Shown here piece after piece: positions 1 through 8,027 of a stretch of DNA of 59,503 nucleotides; positions within the stretch are counted from its first letter, which is position 1, and each line of letters opens with the position of its first letter. The stretch is from Bacteroidales bacterium (GTDB taxonomy: Bacteria; Bacteroidota; Bacteroidia; Bacteroidales; UBA932). Made by a program: the position numbers and the translations under genes. The stretch lies in the NCBI GenBank assembly GCA_017651465.1, contig JAGCCX010000025.1, positions 1-59,503 of the forward strand, read 5' to 3'. The notes under the pieces were generated by a model. The model did not search any database and was not told the DNA's origin. It saw only the letters and a program-made list of their open reading frames with translations.

Positions 1-1
1 C

Positions 2-1759
2 ATCGGCGGTATCATCAATATCGTTATGGCCAAGCGACTGAAATCCGGTTACAGCGGCTCCCTTGGCGCACAAGGCGGCACATTGGGGTCAGCAGGAGGG
101 AGCGGATATTTCAACGCCCAGCTTGGCAAGTTCACCTTCAGTGCCAATGCCAGCGGGACGTATTTCCCGAATCCTCTGATACACGGCCTGACTGACATTG
201 AGAATTACACCAGCGATGACCACCGCTACCAGCGCTTGGACTTTACGAGCGACAACATCTACTCTGCCGGCGCATTCTCCCTGGAGGCAAGCTACGAGCC
301 GGATTCATTGAACCTCATCACCCTCTCCGGCTGGGCCAATTCCCAAAAGATGCTTGGGGAGTACGACATCACTGAGACATTCTGGAATACCGGCAGCGAA
401 AAGACCATCGAGATGCAGGAGCCTACCGTCCGCACCAACAGATACAACACTTTCTCCGGAGAGCTGGCTTATCAGAAGACCTTCCGGGATGACGGAGGAA
501 TCCTTACCTTCAGCTATTCTATTGACGGCAACCCGAACAGCACGGAAAACCATATCATCGTAGAGCCGGTCCTGAACTGCACGGATTACCACCGCCATTC
601 CTTCAATACCGAGCACACCATCCAGCAGATCGGCCAGATTGATTATTTTGCCACCTTGCGGCAGAAGCACCAGATTGAAGCCGGCACCAAATACACCCTG
701 CGCTCTCACGTGGCCGATTCCCAGGATGAACTGTGGGACTTCGCGGCGAAGCAGTGGAACATTGATAATTCCAACCTCAATGACCTGGACTACAAGCAGC
801 ACATCTTTGCAGCCTACGCCAGCTATGGCTACAAGTTCGCAAAACTCACGCTGAAGGCCGGAGCGCGCCTGGAATACACGCTGAACCGCGGCGTCTCCAA
901 GAGTTCGTCTGCAGATATTACCTTTGATAACAGCAATTTCAACGTGGTGCCCTATCTGAATGCCGCCTGGCAGATAGATCCCAAGAACTCGTTATCATTG
1001 TCCTACACGCGCCGCCTTGGACGTCCGAGTGTGGATTATCTCAATCCCTATATCTTTGAGGAATCGCCCTACAGTCGGAGCCACGGCAACCCGGACCTGC
1101 GTACGGTCGTATCCGATGCCCTGACGCTTACATACCGTACCAGCGGGGAGACTTGGGACCTTACTGCCCGTACATACGGCAGCCTCTGCGGCAACAAGAT
1201 TGAATATCTATCCAAGGTCTATCCGGACGGGGTCAAGATTTCCACCTATGAGAATGCCGTCACCTACGATCATATCGACCAGATGGTGAGTTTCAACTGG
1301 AATCCAGGACAGCGATTCAGTCTCCAGTCTTCTGCGCAGGTAGGCTACAATTACTTCTATGCGCCAAGCCTGGACCAGAAGAATGACGGTGTAGAATGGG
1401 CCTTCGACCTCAGTACCAGTGTTGTGCTTTGGAAAGGGGCGAGGGCTTTTGCCTCCGGCAGTATCTCCGGCGGAGAAACCACTCTCCAGCGCACCTACCA
1501 CGGCGTTGACTATGAGTATTCCCTGGGCCTTAGGCAAGGATTCCTCCAGAACCGGCTTATCCTGACTGCTACGGCTGTAATGCCCTTCCAGAACCGATAT
1601 TATGGCTCTAAGCGGGACACATACGCCGAGAACTACTATCAGCATAACGAATCCTGGTACAACCCCCGTCAGTTTCGTTTGGGTCTGACCTGGAGGTTCG
1701 GAAAGACCAGCATTAACTTCAAGCACGCCAGGAAGACAGAGGTGAGTGATAAGCTGTAG
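2..1759 (+). CDS. TonB-dependent receptor-like outer-membrane barrel, 5' end missing
   Basis: The reading frame is open to the left edge, so the gene starts outside the window. The first visible residues, IGGIINIV, match the GGxxNIxT signature that closes the plug domain of TonB-dependent receptors, so only the barrel (about 570 residues) is seen. The barrel shows alternating aromatic and polar strands. It carries an NPYIFEESPYSRSHGNPDL segment near residue 340, typical of the Bacteroidota outer-membrane barrel family OMP_b-brl_3. The final strand (QFRLGLTWRFG) is followed by a short basic tail. The protein should sit in the outer membrane; its ligand cannot be read from the barrel. It is the only gene left of a repeat-bearing spacer and points toward the minus-strand mnmE operon. 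Confidence 0.85.
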   Translation: MGGIINIVMAKRLKSGYSGSLGAQGGTLGSAGGSGYFNAQLGKFTFSANASGTYFPNPLIHGLTDIENYTSDDHRYQRLDFTSDNIYSAGAFSLEASYEPDSLNLITLSGWANSQKMLGEYDITETFWNTGSEKTIEMQEPTVRTNRYNTFSGELAYQKTFRDDGGILTFSYSIDGNPNSTENHIIVEPVLNCTDYHRHSFNTEHTIQQIGQIDYFATLRQKHQIEAGTKYTLRSHVADSQDELWDFAAKQWNIDNSNLNDLDYKQHIFAAYASYGYKFAKLTLKAGARLEYTLNRGVSKSSSADITFDNSNFNVVPYLNAAWQIDPKNSLSLSYTRRLGRPSVDYLNPYIFEESPYSRSHGNPDLRTVVSDALTLTYRTSGETWDLTARTYGSLCGNKIEYLSKVYPDGVKISTYENAVTYDHIDQMVSFNWNPGQRFSLQSSAQVGYNYFYAPSLDQKNDGVEWAFDLSTSVVLWKGARAFASGSISGGETTLQRTYHGVDYEYSLGLRQGFLQNRLILTATAVMPFQNRYYGSKRDTYAENYYQHNESWYNPRQFRLGLTWRFGKTSINFKHARKTEVSDKL

Positions 1760-1873
1760 TTGTTTCGGCCAGATGGGAAGAGCCGAATTAGTACACACAT
1801 TTTACAAAATCACTCCAGAACAAAATTCAAGACCTCCGGAACGCCCAAAAGCCTAGTGATTGGGGACAATTCT

Positions 1874-1918
1874 GTAAAAAGAAGTAAAATGACGTAAAGC
1901 TGTATACTTTGGCGTAAA
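1874..1918 (+). repeat. GTAAA pentamers on a 10-bp pitch
   Basis: GTAAA starts at 1874, 1884, 1894 and 1914, so four copies fall on one face of the DNA helix with one position (1904) vacant. Such phasing is usual for sites bound by a cooperative protein. No known regulator is assigned. Confidence 0.55.
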
Positions 1919-1930
1919 TAATTCACGACC

Positions 1931-1963
1931 TTGAACCACGCGTGGTTCAAATGTGGTTCAAAT
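1931..1963. repeat. 20-bp perfect palindrome with a tandem third half-site
   Basis: TTGAACCACG at 1931-1940 is followed directly by its exact reverse complement at 1941-1950. The 11-mer GTGGTTCAAAT then occurs twice in tandem (1942-1952 and 1953-1963), which makes a third half-site. GTGGTT recurs at 2035-2040. This is the form of an operator or recombinase-binding site; it is not a terminator because no T-run follows. Confidence 0.6.
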
Positions 1964-2071
1964 ACCCCCGAAATGCTCCGAAATAATGGACAAAATTCCA
2001 AAATTGATTATGCGTCAATGCGCTGATTTACAATGTGGTTTTTTGGATTAGTACGGGGCTTTACGGTGGAT

Positions 2072-3469
2072 TTATTTCCCGATGCAAAACTTCCCGAAGA
2101 TTTCGCCGAGGACCTCGTCGGATGTTATTTCGCCGGTGATGGAGCCGAGGGAGCGGAGGGCAGAGCGGAGGTCTTCGGAGAGGAGGTCGGAGCTGAGGCC
2201 GAGGTCCATTCCGGAGCGTACGCGCGAGAGGGCCGAAGATACCTCTCGAAGGGCGAGGGCGTGGCGGGCGTTGGTGACTAAAGTGCCGCTTTCGGAGGGT
2301 ATTCCGGAGCTCGAAACGAGCCTTTCGAGCAATTCGTCAAGGCCCTGACCGTGTTTTGCTGAAATGAACATTAAATCCGCTCCAAGTGATTCAATATCAT
2401 TCGGTAAAACAAAATTGTTCAACGTGCTAACATTTTTGTTATCACTCCTTAAATCCACTTTATTGACCAAAATGACGAGCTTTTGCCACGTCGGATCATA
2501 GAGCGCGGCGAGGTCTCTGACCAGGGCCTCAAAAACCGCGGGAGAAGTCACTTTGGAGGAGTCGATCAGGCCCAAGATAATCTGCGCTTCCGAGGCTTTT
2601 CGGCGGGTGCGGGCTATGCCCATTCTCTCAATTTCATCAGAGGCCGCACGTATCCCTGCAGTGTCGATAAACCTGAAAAGTATTCCGTCCAAAACGCAGC
2701 ATTCTTCAACGGTATCCCGCGTGGTGCCGGGGATGTCGGACACAATGGCCCGGTCGTCTTTTAACAATGCGTTGAGGAGGGTGCTTTTGCCACTGTTTGG
2801 GGCTCCTACTATTGCTACAGGCACTCCGTTGCGCACTGCATTTCCTATGCGGAACGAGTCGGCAAGGCGGGTACAGTGCTCAATTGACGAATCAAGCAGT
2901 TCCCGGAGCCTGCCGCGGTCGGCAAATTGCACATCTTCCTCGGCAAAATCGAGTTCTAGCTCAAGAAGGGAAGTCAATTCCAGCAGCCGGGCCCTTATCT
3001 CCGAGAGTTCGGCGGAGTAGCCACCGCGCAACTGGTTGAAAGCAACTCTGTGCTGAGCTAAAGAATCAGATGAGATAATATCTGCAACAGCCTCTGCCTG
3101 AGCTAAATCCATCTTGCCATTAAGGAATGCCCGCTGGGTGAATTCTCCCGCTTCGGCTACTCTTCCTCCAGCTTCGGAAAGCCGCCCCATCAATTCGCTC
3201 AAAATGTACTGGGAGGCGTGGCAGGAGAGTTCCGCCATATCCTCGCCGGTATAGGATTTGGGCGCCCTGAATACGCTCACCAGTACCTCGTCCAGGCCGG
3301 GAATGACCCCGAAGCGCAAGCTGAAGCCAGGGGCCTCGGCAATGGTTCCGTGCCGCAGGCTGACTACCGAATCGAGCATTGCCAGGCAACCCTCACCGCT
3401 GATCCTGACTATGCTGATTGCACCGCCCTGGCCCGAAGCAGGGGCAAAGATGATATCGTCATTTGGCAT
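2072..3469 (-). CDS. mnmE: tRNA uridine-5-carboxymethylaminomethyl modification GTPase MnmE
   Basis: MnmE works with MnmG to modify the wobble uridine of certain tRNAs in the cytoplasm. The N-terminal folate-binding domain includes FTQRAFLNGKMDLAQAEAV. The G domain has a P-loop GAPNSGKST (about residues 222-230), DTAG, and an NKVD base-specificity motif. The C-terminus is FCIGK, with the conserved cysteine. The start is taken at the ATG giving MPNDDIIFAPAS (465 residues, normal for the family). A TTG three codons upstream is possible but less likely. It overlaps the upstream epimerase stop by 11 nt and is the last gene of the minus-strand operon. Its 3' end abuts the repeat-bearing spacer. 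Confidence 0.97.
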   Translation of the reverse strand: MPNDDIIFAPASGQGGAISIVRISGEGCLAMLDSVVSLRHGTIAEAPGFSLRFGVIPGLDEVLVSVFRAPKSYTGEDMAELSCHASQYILSELMGRLSEAGGRVAEAGEFTQRAFLNGKMDLAQAEAVADIISSDSLAQHRVAFNQLRGGYSAELSEIRARLLELTSLLELELDFAEEDVQFADRGRLRELLDSSIEHCTRLADSFRIGNAVRNGVPVAIVGAPNSGKSTLLNALLKDDRAIVSDIPGTTRDTVEECCVLDGILFRFIDTAGIRAASDEIERMGIARTRRKASEAQIILGLIDSSKVTSPAVFEALVRDLAALYDPTWQKLVILVNKVDLRSDNKNVSTLNNFVLPNDIESLGADLMFISAKHGQGLDELLERLVSSSGIPSESGTLVTNARHALALREVSSALSRVRSGMDLGLSSDLLSEDLRSALRSLGSITGEITSDEVLGEIFGKFCIGK

Positions 3470-4442
3470 AATATTCAAAAAAGTCTTTAATTGACTGCTC
3501 CAGCGGGCTGTGAGGCATACCCAGGTCTTTCCGGGCGCGCGAGTCGTCGTACCATTCTTCTACCAGTAACTGCCTTACATTGCGGCTAACAAACATATTG
3601 CTGCGTCCCCGGGCCTCCAACTTGTCGCCTATCCTGCCAAGGGCCAGGCATAGCCACCGGGGTAGAGTAAAACAAGCTTGCCAATACTTGCAAGTCTTTG
3701 CTTGTAAAGAGTAGAATTCCTTGAGGGTTAGGGCTTTACCTGTTGTTAAATAACGTCCTTGTGCAAGTGGATTATCGATGGCTGCCGCTATGGCCGCGGC
3801 CACATCTCGCACATCTATGAAGCTCTTTCCTCCCCGTGGCACGGCCATCAAAGGCTTGCGCCAGGCAGCCAGGAGCAATCGCCCCGACGAAGGCTTGGAG
3901 TCAAAAGGCCCAATCATAAATCCCGGCAAGATAATGACTATCCTGAGCCGGGAATGAGACGCCGCAAAGTCCATAAGCGCCTTCTCGCTCTCGCGTTTGC
4001 TGCGGGCGTAGAGTGAGGCAGTGAAAGGTCCGCCGAAGGGGGTATCTTCGTTAGCAGGGGAGCCGGCAGTTCCAGGATCGACAGTGTTGGCGCTGCTTAC
4101 ATCCACAAAGCAGTGCACGCCTGTCTCGTATGCTAGATTGGCAAGGGTAAGGGGAAGATCGGTATTGACCGGCCGGTAGTCGCCTATGCTTTTGAGCGAC
4201 ATATCAGTGGTGCCGGCACAGTTCACGACCTTTGTGCACCCCCACATCTGCTTCAGTACAAACGCCTTGTCGAGTATTGAACCGTTGACGATTGTAAGTT
4301 GCCCTGGAGCGGCAGCCCTGACTATTGATGCGTCTATCGATGATCCTTCGCGCACCAGGCATTTAACCCGCCGCCCCTGTTCCAAAAACAGTTTCAGCAA
4401 GTTTTGCCCAAGCAGGCCTGTGGCTCCGAGCAGCAGGATCAT
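3459..4442 (-). CDS. NAD(P)-dependent epimerase/dehydratase family protein
   Basis: An extended short-chain dehydrogenase of 327 residues. The N-terminal Rossmann motif GATGLLG lies at residues 6-12, right after a short strand. A YARSK sequence provides the Tyr-x3-Lys catalytic pair, and the N-A-G segment (VVNCAGTTD) is present. It most resembles the dihydroflavonol-reductase-like branch of the superfamily; the substrate is unknown. The ATG at 4440-4442 overlaps the pncB stop in an ATGA arrangement, so the two are probably translationally coupled. A longer frame upstream reads through pncB and is not believed. The 3' end overlaps mnmE. Confidence 0.85.
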   Translation of the reverse strand: MILLLGATGLLGQNLLKLFLEQGRRVKCLVREGSSIDASIVRAAAPGQLTIVNGSILDKAFVLKQMWGCTKVVNCAGTTDMSLKSIGDYRPVNTDLPLTLANLAYETGVHCFVDVSSANTVDPGTAGSPANEDTPFGGPFTASLYARSKRESEKALMDFAASHSRLRIVIILPGFMIGPFDSKPSSGRLLLAAWRKPLMAVPRGGKSFIDVRDVAAAIAAAIDNPLAQGRYLTTGKALTLKEFYSLQAKTCKYWQACFTLPRWLCLALGRIGDKLEARGRSNMFVSRNVRQLLVEEWYDDSRARKDLGMPHSPLEQSIKDFFEYYAK

Positions 4443-5617
4443 TGTTCGAGATGCAGTTCGTGTGTGGCAATGCTGAATTCGAGACTGTCGCCCATATGCT
4501 TGCCGAAGTCGTCGGAAATCTTGATGACCTTCTCCCAGGGGTCTTTTGCGCTCATTCGGCAGCGGCTGAGCTTCATCACTATGTTGGCAGCTTTGTACCC
4601 GGGAATGCCGGGGTCGCAAGTAAGATTGGTACCGATACCGGCACTCACCTTGATGCGCCCCTTGAAGTAAGCGGCTACATCTCTGTATTTCTCAAAGTTC
4701 AACGCGTTGCTGAACACAAGCAGTTTGGTGGTGGGATCGATGCCGAATTCCTGCAGGCGGGCAATTATCATATCTCCTATTACCTTCTCGTCTCCGGAAT
4801 CCTGGCGGAATCCGTCAAGCAGCTTTGCCTGCTTGAGCGTGAGGGTGCGGAGGAACGATGCGGTGGTGAAAGTATCGATAAGGGCAGTACCGAGCGCACC
4901 GTCATAGACTTTGATCCAGTCTTCCAGTCCGAGGTAATTGGCTCTCTTGTACCCGAAAACTCCGCTGTGGAACATCATCCATTCGTGAGGGAAAGTTCCC
5001 ACGGGAATGAGATTGTATTTCATTGCAAACAGTACGTTGGAAGTACCTGCGCAGTATTTGGGGCATTTTTCTTTCAGGTGCTCGACAACCTTCTCGTGAA
5101 GGTCGGAGGAGAAGCGCCTGCGTGTTCCGAATTCGGAGAAAACCAGGGCATTCTCGTTGGCGATGGCTATCTTGGCATCCAGCCTGTCCATAGCTGTGCC
5201 CAGGTCGAGTTTGACCCCGAGCCTGCGGTTTCGGAGTTCGGCCACCACAGCCAGAATGGGAACTTCGTAGAGCGTGACTTTGTATAGCAAGTCAGTTACG
5301 TCTATCTTGAGATGTCCCTCCTCGTCAAGCCTGCAGTCGATCTTGTCGGCGTCGAAACGGAAGCCCTTGAGCCACTCCCAGTAATTGCGATGGATATAGC
5401 GGATGTGCGAAGTTACGTATTCAAACTCTTCGTCGCTCATAGAGAGCGATGCCATATTGGAAAGCTCCTGCTTTAGTTGCTGCAGAAAAGCATCGTCGTA
5501 AACCTCTGCTGCGCGGTCGTTGAAAGTAAAGGTTCCTTCTGCCAGCGGGAAGAGCTGGAAGTAGGCGTTTGACGTCGAGAATTTGTAGAGATCGGTGTCG
5601 AGAATGCTGAGTATCAT
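4439..5617 (-). CDS. pncB: Nicotinate phosphoribosyltransferase
   Basis: PncB converts nicotinate and PRPP, with ATP, to nicotinate mononucleotide in NAD salvage. The 392-residue protein is full length. It begins with the family hallmark LDTDLYKFSTSNAYFQLFP and contains the FGTRRRF and SNVLFAMKYNLIPVGTFPHE segments of the NAPRTase fold. A late FRQDSGDE block and GIGTNL follow. It lies 35 bp after the uridine kinase-like gene on the same strand with no visible promoter in the gap, so it is probably the second gene of that operon. Nucleotide salvage enzymes are thus grouped together. Confidence 0.96.
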   Translation of the reverse strand: MILSILDTDLYKFSTSNAYFQLFPLAEGTFTFNDRAAEVYDDAFLQQLKQELSNMASLSMSDEEFEYVTSHIRYIHRNYWEWLKGFRFDADKIDCRLDEEGHLKIDVTDLLYKVTLYEVPILAVVAELRNRRLGVKLDLGTAMDRLDAKIAIANENALVFSEFGTRRRFSSDLHEKVVEHLKEKCPKYCAGTSNVLFAMKYNLIPVGTFPHEWMMFHSGVFGYKRANYLGLEDWIKVYDGALGTALIDTFTTASFLRTLTLKQAKLLDGFRQDSGDEKVIGDMIIARLQEFGIDPTTKLLVFSNALNFEKYRDVAAYFKGRIKVSAGIGTNLTCDPGIPGYKAANIVMKLSRCRMSAKDPWEKVIKISDDFGKHMGDSLEFSIATHELHLEQ

Positions 5618-5652
5618 TGCTTGAAGTTTAAATGACTAGTGGTTGCCTCTCA

Positions 5653-7314
5653 TCAGTATTTAAAGCTGCTGCCGCCCACAAACTCGCGGAGCAGGGAGGT
5701 GGGAGGTATTTCGCGGTCGCTGACCGGCGTAAAATAGCTCAGGAACTTGAGCAGGCGGTTGGCCTCGCTGTATTCGGGGCAGTTGCGCGGCACTGTGGCG
5801 AGTATCTGTTCGGCGTGCAGGCGGATGACGGCGAATTCTACCAGGTATGCCGAGTTGAAGAGAACGTCGGCGCTTTCCTGGAAAGGATAAATCCACTTGA
5901 CCTCGGCACGGCGTACGTTGGGCCAGTTGCTGATGGTCTCACGGGCGCTGAAAGCCCCTTTGTTGTAATCGCGGACGATACGCCTCAGGAGGCGGTTGTC
6001 GCTGGTAGGTATGCAGTTATGGTCGTCCAGCGAGATGCTGACGATGGTGTTTATGAAGATGCGGAACTTGGCATTGTCGGGTATAAGCTCAGTGAGCGCC
6101 GGATTGAGGGCGTGAATGCCTTCCACCAGCAGGATGGAACCGGGTTCGAGCTTAAGCTTCTTGCCGTTGTACTCGCGCAGGCCGGTTACGAAGTTGTATT
6201 CGGGCACCTGCACCTCCTCGCCGTTGATCAGCTTCACAAGGTCATTCTGCATCGCCTCGTGGTCAACGGTGTCGAAGTTGTCGAAGTCGAAGGATCCGTC
6301 AGGGAAGCGGGGCGTGTCCAGCCGGTTTACAAAATAGTCGTCGGTCGATACCGACTGAGGCCGGATCCCGCAAGCCAGCAGCTGGGTGCTGAGGCGCTTG
6401 GTTATGGTGGTCTTGCCGCTGCTGCTTGGTCCGGTGATCAGCACCAGACGCAGTGCTCCGCAGCGGTAGCGGCGCTCTATCTCTTCCGCAATCTGTACAA
6501 CCTTCTTTTCCTGAAGGGCCTCCGCTACCTGGATCAGCTCGCCGGCGTGCCCCTTGAGGCAGGCGTGGTTCACATCGCCCACGTTGTCGAGGTTCATAAT
6601 TGCGTTCCACCGCAGGCTCTCGCGGAAAACCTCGAAGGTCTTGGGCTGAGGCTCGAATACGGTGAGCTTTTCAGGTGCGTGACGGTCGGGTACGCGCAGC
6701 AGCATACCGTCCTGGTACTGCGAGAGATCCCATACTTTAAGGAAGCCTGCCGAGGGGACAAGTGCGTCGTAGTAGTAGTCCGGAGTGCCTTCCAGGGTAT
6801 GGTAGCGGATGTAGGTCTGGCCGCTGGTTTCCAGGAGCTTGACTTTGTCGGAGTAACCCATAGAGCGGAACAGCGCTATGGCGTCTTCGGTCCTGACTTC
6901 GACCCGTTTGAATGCGGCGTCTCCCTTGACGATCTCGCGCATACGGCAGCGAATCAGTTCGACATCTTCCGATGTGACGGGGGAGCCTTTCTGAAGAGAG
7001 CAAAAATAACCTTTTGAGATGGGGCGGCGCATCTTGAGTTTGCTGTCGGGGAAGACGTCGCGCGTGGCCTTGCTCAGAAGGAAGCACAGCGAGCGGCAAT
7101 AAGCGCTGCGGCCGGCGTATGAGCGGTAATCGAGGAATTCTACATCCCGGTTGTTGAACGCCCGGTATTTGAGCCCTTGAGTTACGTTGTTGACTTTGGC
7201 GCACAGAATGTCGTAAGGACGTTCGAACTCAAAGCGCGGCAGCATTTCTGCAAGAGTGGTGCCTTCCTGGAATTCCAGGCTGGTACCGGTATTTTTGCAA
7301 TATATCTTCAGCAT
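5653..7314 (-). CDS. TGS-domain uridine kinase-like nucleoside kinase
   Basis: A 553-residue composite protein. Residues 1-60 look like a TGS (ubiquitin-like) domain. Residues 65-250 resemble the second additional domain of threonyl-tRNA synthetase, but its His motif is replaced ([12 protein letters not shown]), so editing activity is unlikely. Residues 285-490 are a uridine kinase/phosphoribulokinase domain with P-loop GPSSSGKTT at 295-303 and the DDYF substrate loop at 325-328. The likely reaction is NTP-dependent phosphorylation of a nucleoside. A promoter-like TACTTTTG lies directly before the ATG. It starts the operon with pncB and is divergent from upp, so pyrimidine salvage genes face each other. 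Confidence 0.85.
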   Translation of the reverse strand: MLKIYCKNTGTSLEFQEGTTLAEMLPRFEFERPYDILCAKVNNVTQGLKYRAFNNRDVEFLDYRSYAGRSAYCRSLCFLLSKATRDVFPDSKLKMRRPISKGYFCSLQKGSPVTSEDVELIRCRMREIVKGDAAFKRVEVRTEDAIALFRSMGYSDKVKLLETSGQTYIRYHTLEGTPDYYYDALVPSAGFLKVWDLSQYQDGMLLRVPDRHAPEKLTVFEPQPKTFEVFRESLRWNAIMNLDNVGDVNHACLKGHAGELIQVAEALQEKKVVQIAEEIERRYRCGALRLVLITGPSSSGKTTITKRLSTQLLACGIRPQSVSTDDYFVNRLDTPRFPDGSFDFDNFDTVDHEAMQNDLVKLINGEEVQVPEYNFVTGLREYNGKKLKLEPGSILLVEGIHALNPALTELIPDNAKFRIFINTIVSISLDDHNCIPTSDNRLLRRIVRDYNKGAFSARETISNWPNVRRAEVKWIYPFQESADVLFNSAYLVEFAVIRLHAEQILATVPRNCPEYSEANRLLKFLSYFTPVSDREIPPTSLLREFVGGSSFKY

Positions 7315-7320
7315 ACTTCA

Positions 7321-7328
7321 CAAAAGTA
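7321..7328 (-). promoter_or_regulatory. Candidate -7 element for the uridine kinase operon
   Basis: Read on the minus strand this is TACTTTTG, matching the Bacteroidota TAnnTTTG box. A TTTG lies 23 bp upstream (7352-7355 on the plus strand as CAAA), slightly wide of the usual spacing. Transcription would begin almost at the ATG. Confidence 0.4.
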
Positions 7329-7340
7329 GCAAAATTTGCT

Positions 7341-7348
7341 TAATTTTG
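7341..7348 (+). promoter_or_regulatory. Candidate -7 element for upp
   Basis: TAATTTTG matches TAnnTTTG and would start transcription about 12 nt before the upp ATG. No TTTG box lies at the expected distance upstream. It sits 12 bp from the opposing -7 box. Confidence 0.4.
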
Positions 7349-7366
7349 TTGCAAATTATATCTACT

Positions 7367-7996
7367 ATGAGTAAAGTGCATTTGATAGACCATCCGATGA
7401 TTCAGCACAAGCTGAGCATTATGCGCGAAAAGGAGACGGGTTCCAAGGATTTCCGTCAATTGTTGAAAGAGATATCCCTTCTTATGGGGTATGAAATCAC
7501 AAGGGATCTGCCCCTTACTGACCTGGAGATTGAAACTCCCATCAGCAAAATGACCGCAAGCCGCGTTCTGGGGCGTAAACTTGCCATAGTGCCCATCCTC
7601 AGGGCCGGACTCGGTATGGTGGACGGACTGCTTGACCTGGTACCCGTGGCCAAGGTAGGACATATCGGTCTTTACCGTGACGAGAAGACCCACAATCCCG
7701 TGGTTTATTACTGCAAGCTGCCCGAGGATATCCAGGAGCGCCTGGTTATCGTCACCGACCCAATGCTTGCCACCGGCGGCAGCTCCTGCGACGCTCTTGA
7801 TATGCTCAAGGAGCGCGGTTGCACCAACATCAAGCTGATGTGCCTTGTGGCGGCCCCCGAGGGCATAACGAAGGTGCAGGAAGCTCACCCCGACGTGGAC
7901 ATCTACGTTGCGGCCATAGACGAATGCCTCAACGATAACGCCTACATCGTTCCCGGCCTGGGCGACGCAGGAGACCGTATCTTCGGAACCAAATAA
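7367..7996 (+). CDS. upp: Uracil phosphoribosyltransferase
   Basis: Upp salvages uracil with PRPP to give UMP in the cytoplasm. The 209-residue protein starts at [10 protein letters not shown], the usual family start. It has RAGLGMVDG in the substrate region and the PRPP loop [14 protein letters not shown] near residue 130. The C-terminal [13 protein letters not shown] is the family ending that contacts uracil. A longer frame upstream would run back through the divergent promoter region and is rejected. The gene is followed by a strong terminator shared with convergent rho. Confidence 0.97.
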   Translation: MSKVHLIDHPMIQHKLSIMREKETGSKDFRQLLKEISLLMGYEITRDLPLTDLEIETPISKMTASRVLGRKLAIVPILRAGLGMVDGLLDLVPVAKVGHIGLYRDEKTHNPVVYYCKLPEDIQERLVIVTDPMLATGGSSCDALDMLKERGCTNIKLMCLVAAPEGITKVQEAHPDVDIYVAAIDECLNDNAYIVPGLGDAGDRIFGTK

Positions 7997-8027
7997 AAAA
8001 AAGCAGCCTCGCGGGCTGCTTTTTTTA
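7995..8027. terminator. Bidirectional intrinsic terminator between upp and rho
   Basis: GCAGCC (8003-8008) pairs with GGCTGC (8014-8019) around a five-base loop, flanked by an A-run on the left and a T-run on the right. It can therefore stop upp on the plus strand and rho on the minus strand. The rho stop codon lies inside the T-run side. Confidence 0.9.

Larger units (their letters stand above)
1760..2071. other. Gene-free spacer with phased repeats beside the mnmE 3' end
   Basis: This 312-bp stretch has no convincing coding frame. Just after the receptor stop, TTCGGC (1764-1769) can pair with GCCGAA (1782-1787), but no T-run follows, so it is a weak terminator at best. The middle holds GTAAA copies on a 10-bp pitch and a 20-bp palindrome, listed separately. 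Inverted copies of the same pentamer (TTTAC) occur at 1801, 2027 and 2060. The spacer ends at the mnmE stop codon. The layout resembles an attachment or integrase-control region, but no integrase gene is visible. Confidence 0.5.

Noticed and set aside
1810-2001. 63-residue minus-strand frame in the spacer beside mnmE
   Set aside because: No family resemblance, it runs over the palindrome and repeats, and no promoter precedes it.
5632-7017. Long open frame on the plus strand, antisense to the uridine kinase-like gene
   Set aside because: It mirrors the codon pattern of the real gene, has no recognisable domains and no start context. Similar antisense frames opposite ftsH (22627-24177), pepD (19662-20891) and ffh (35634-36530) were rejected for the same reason.
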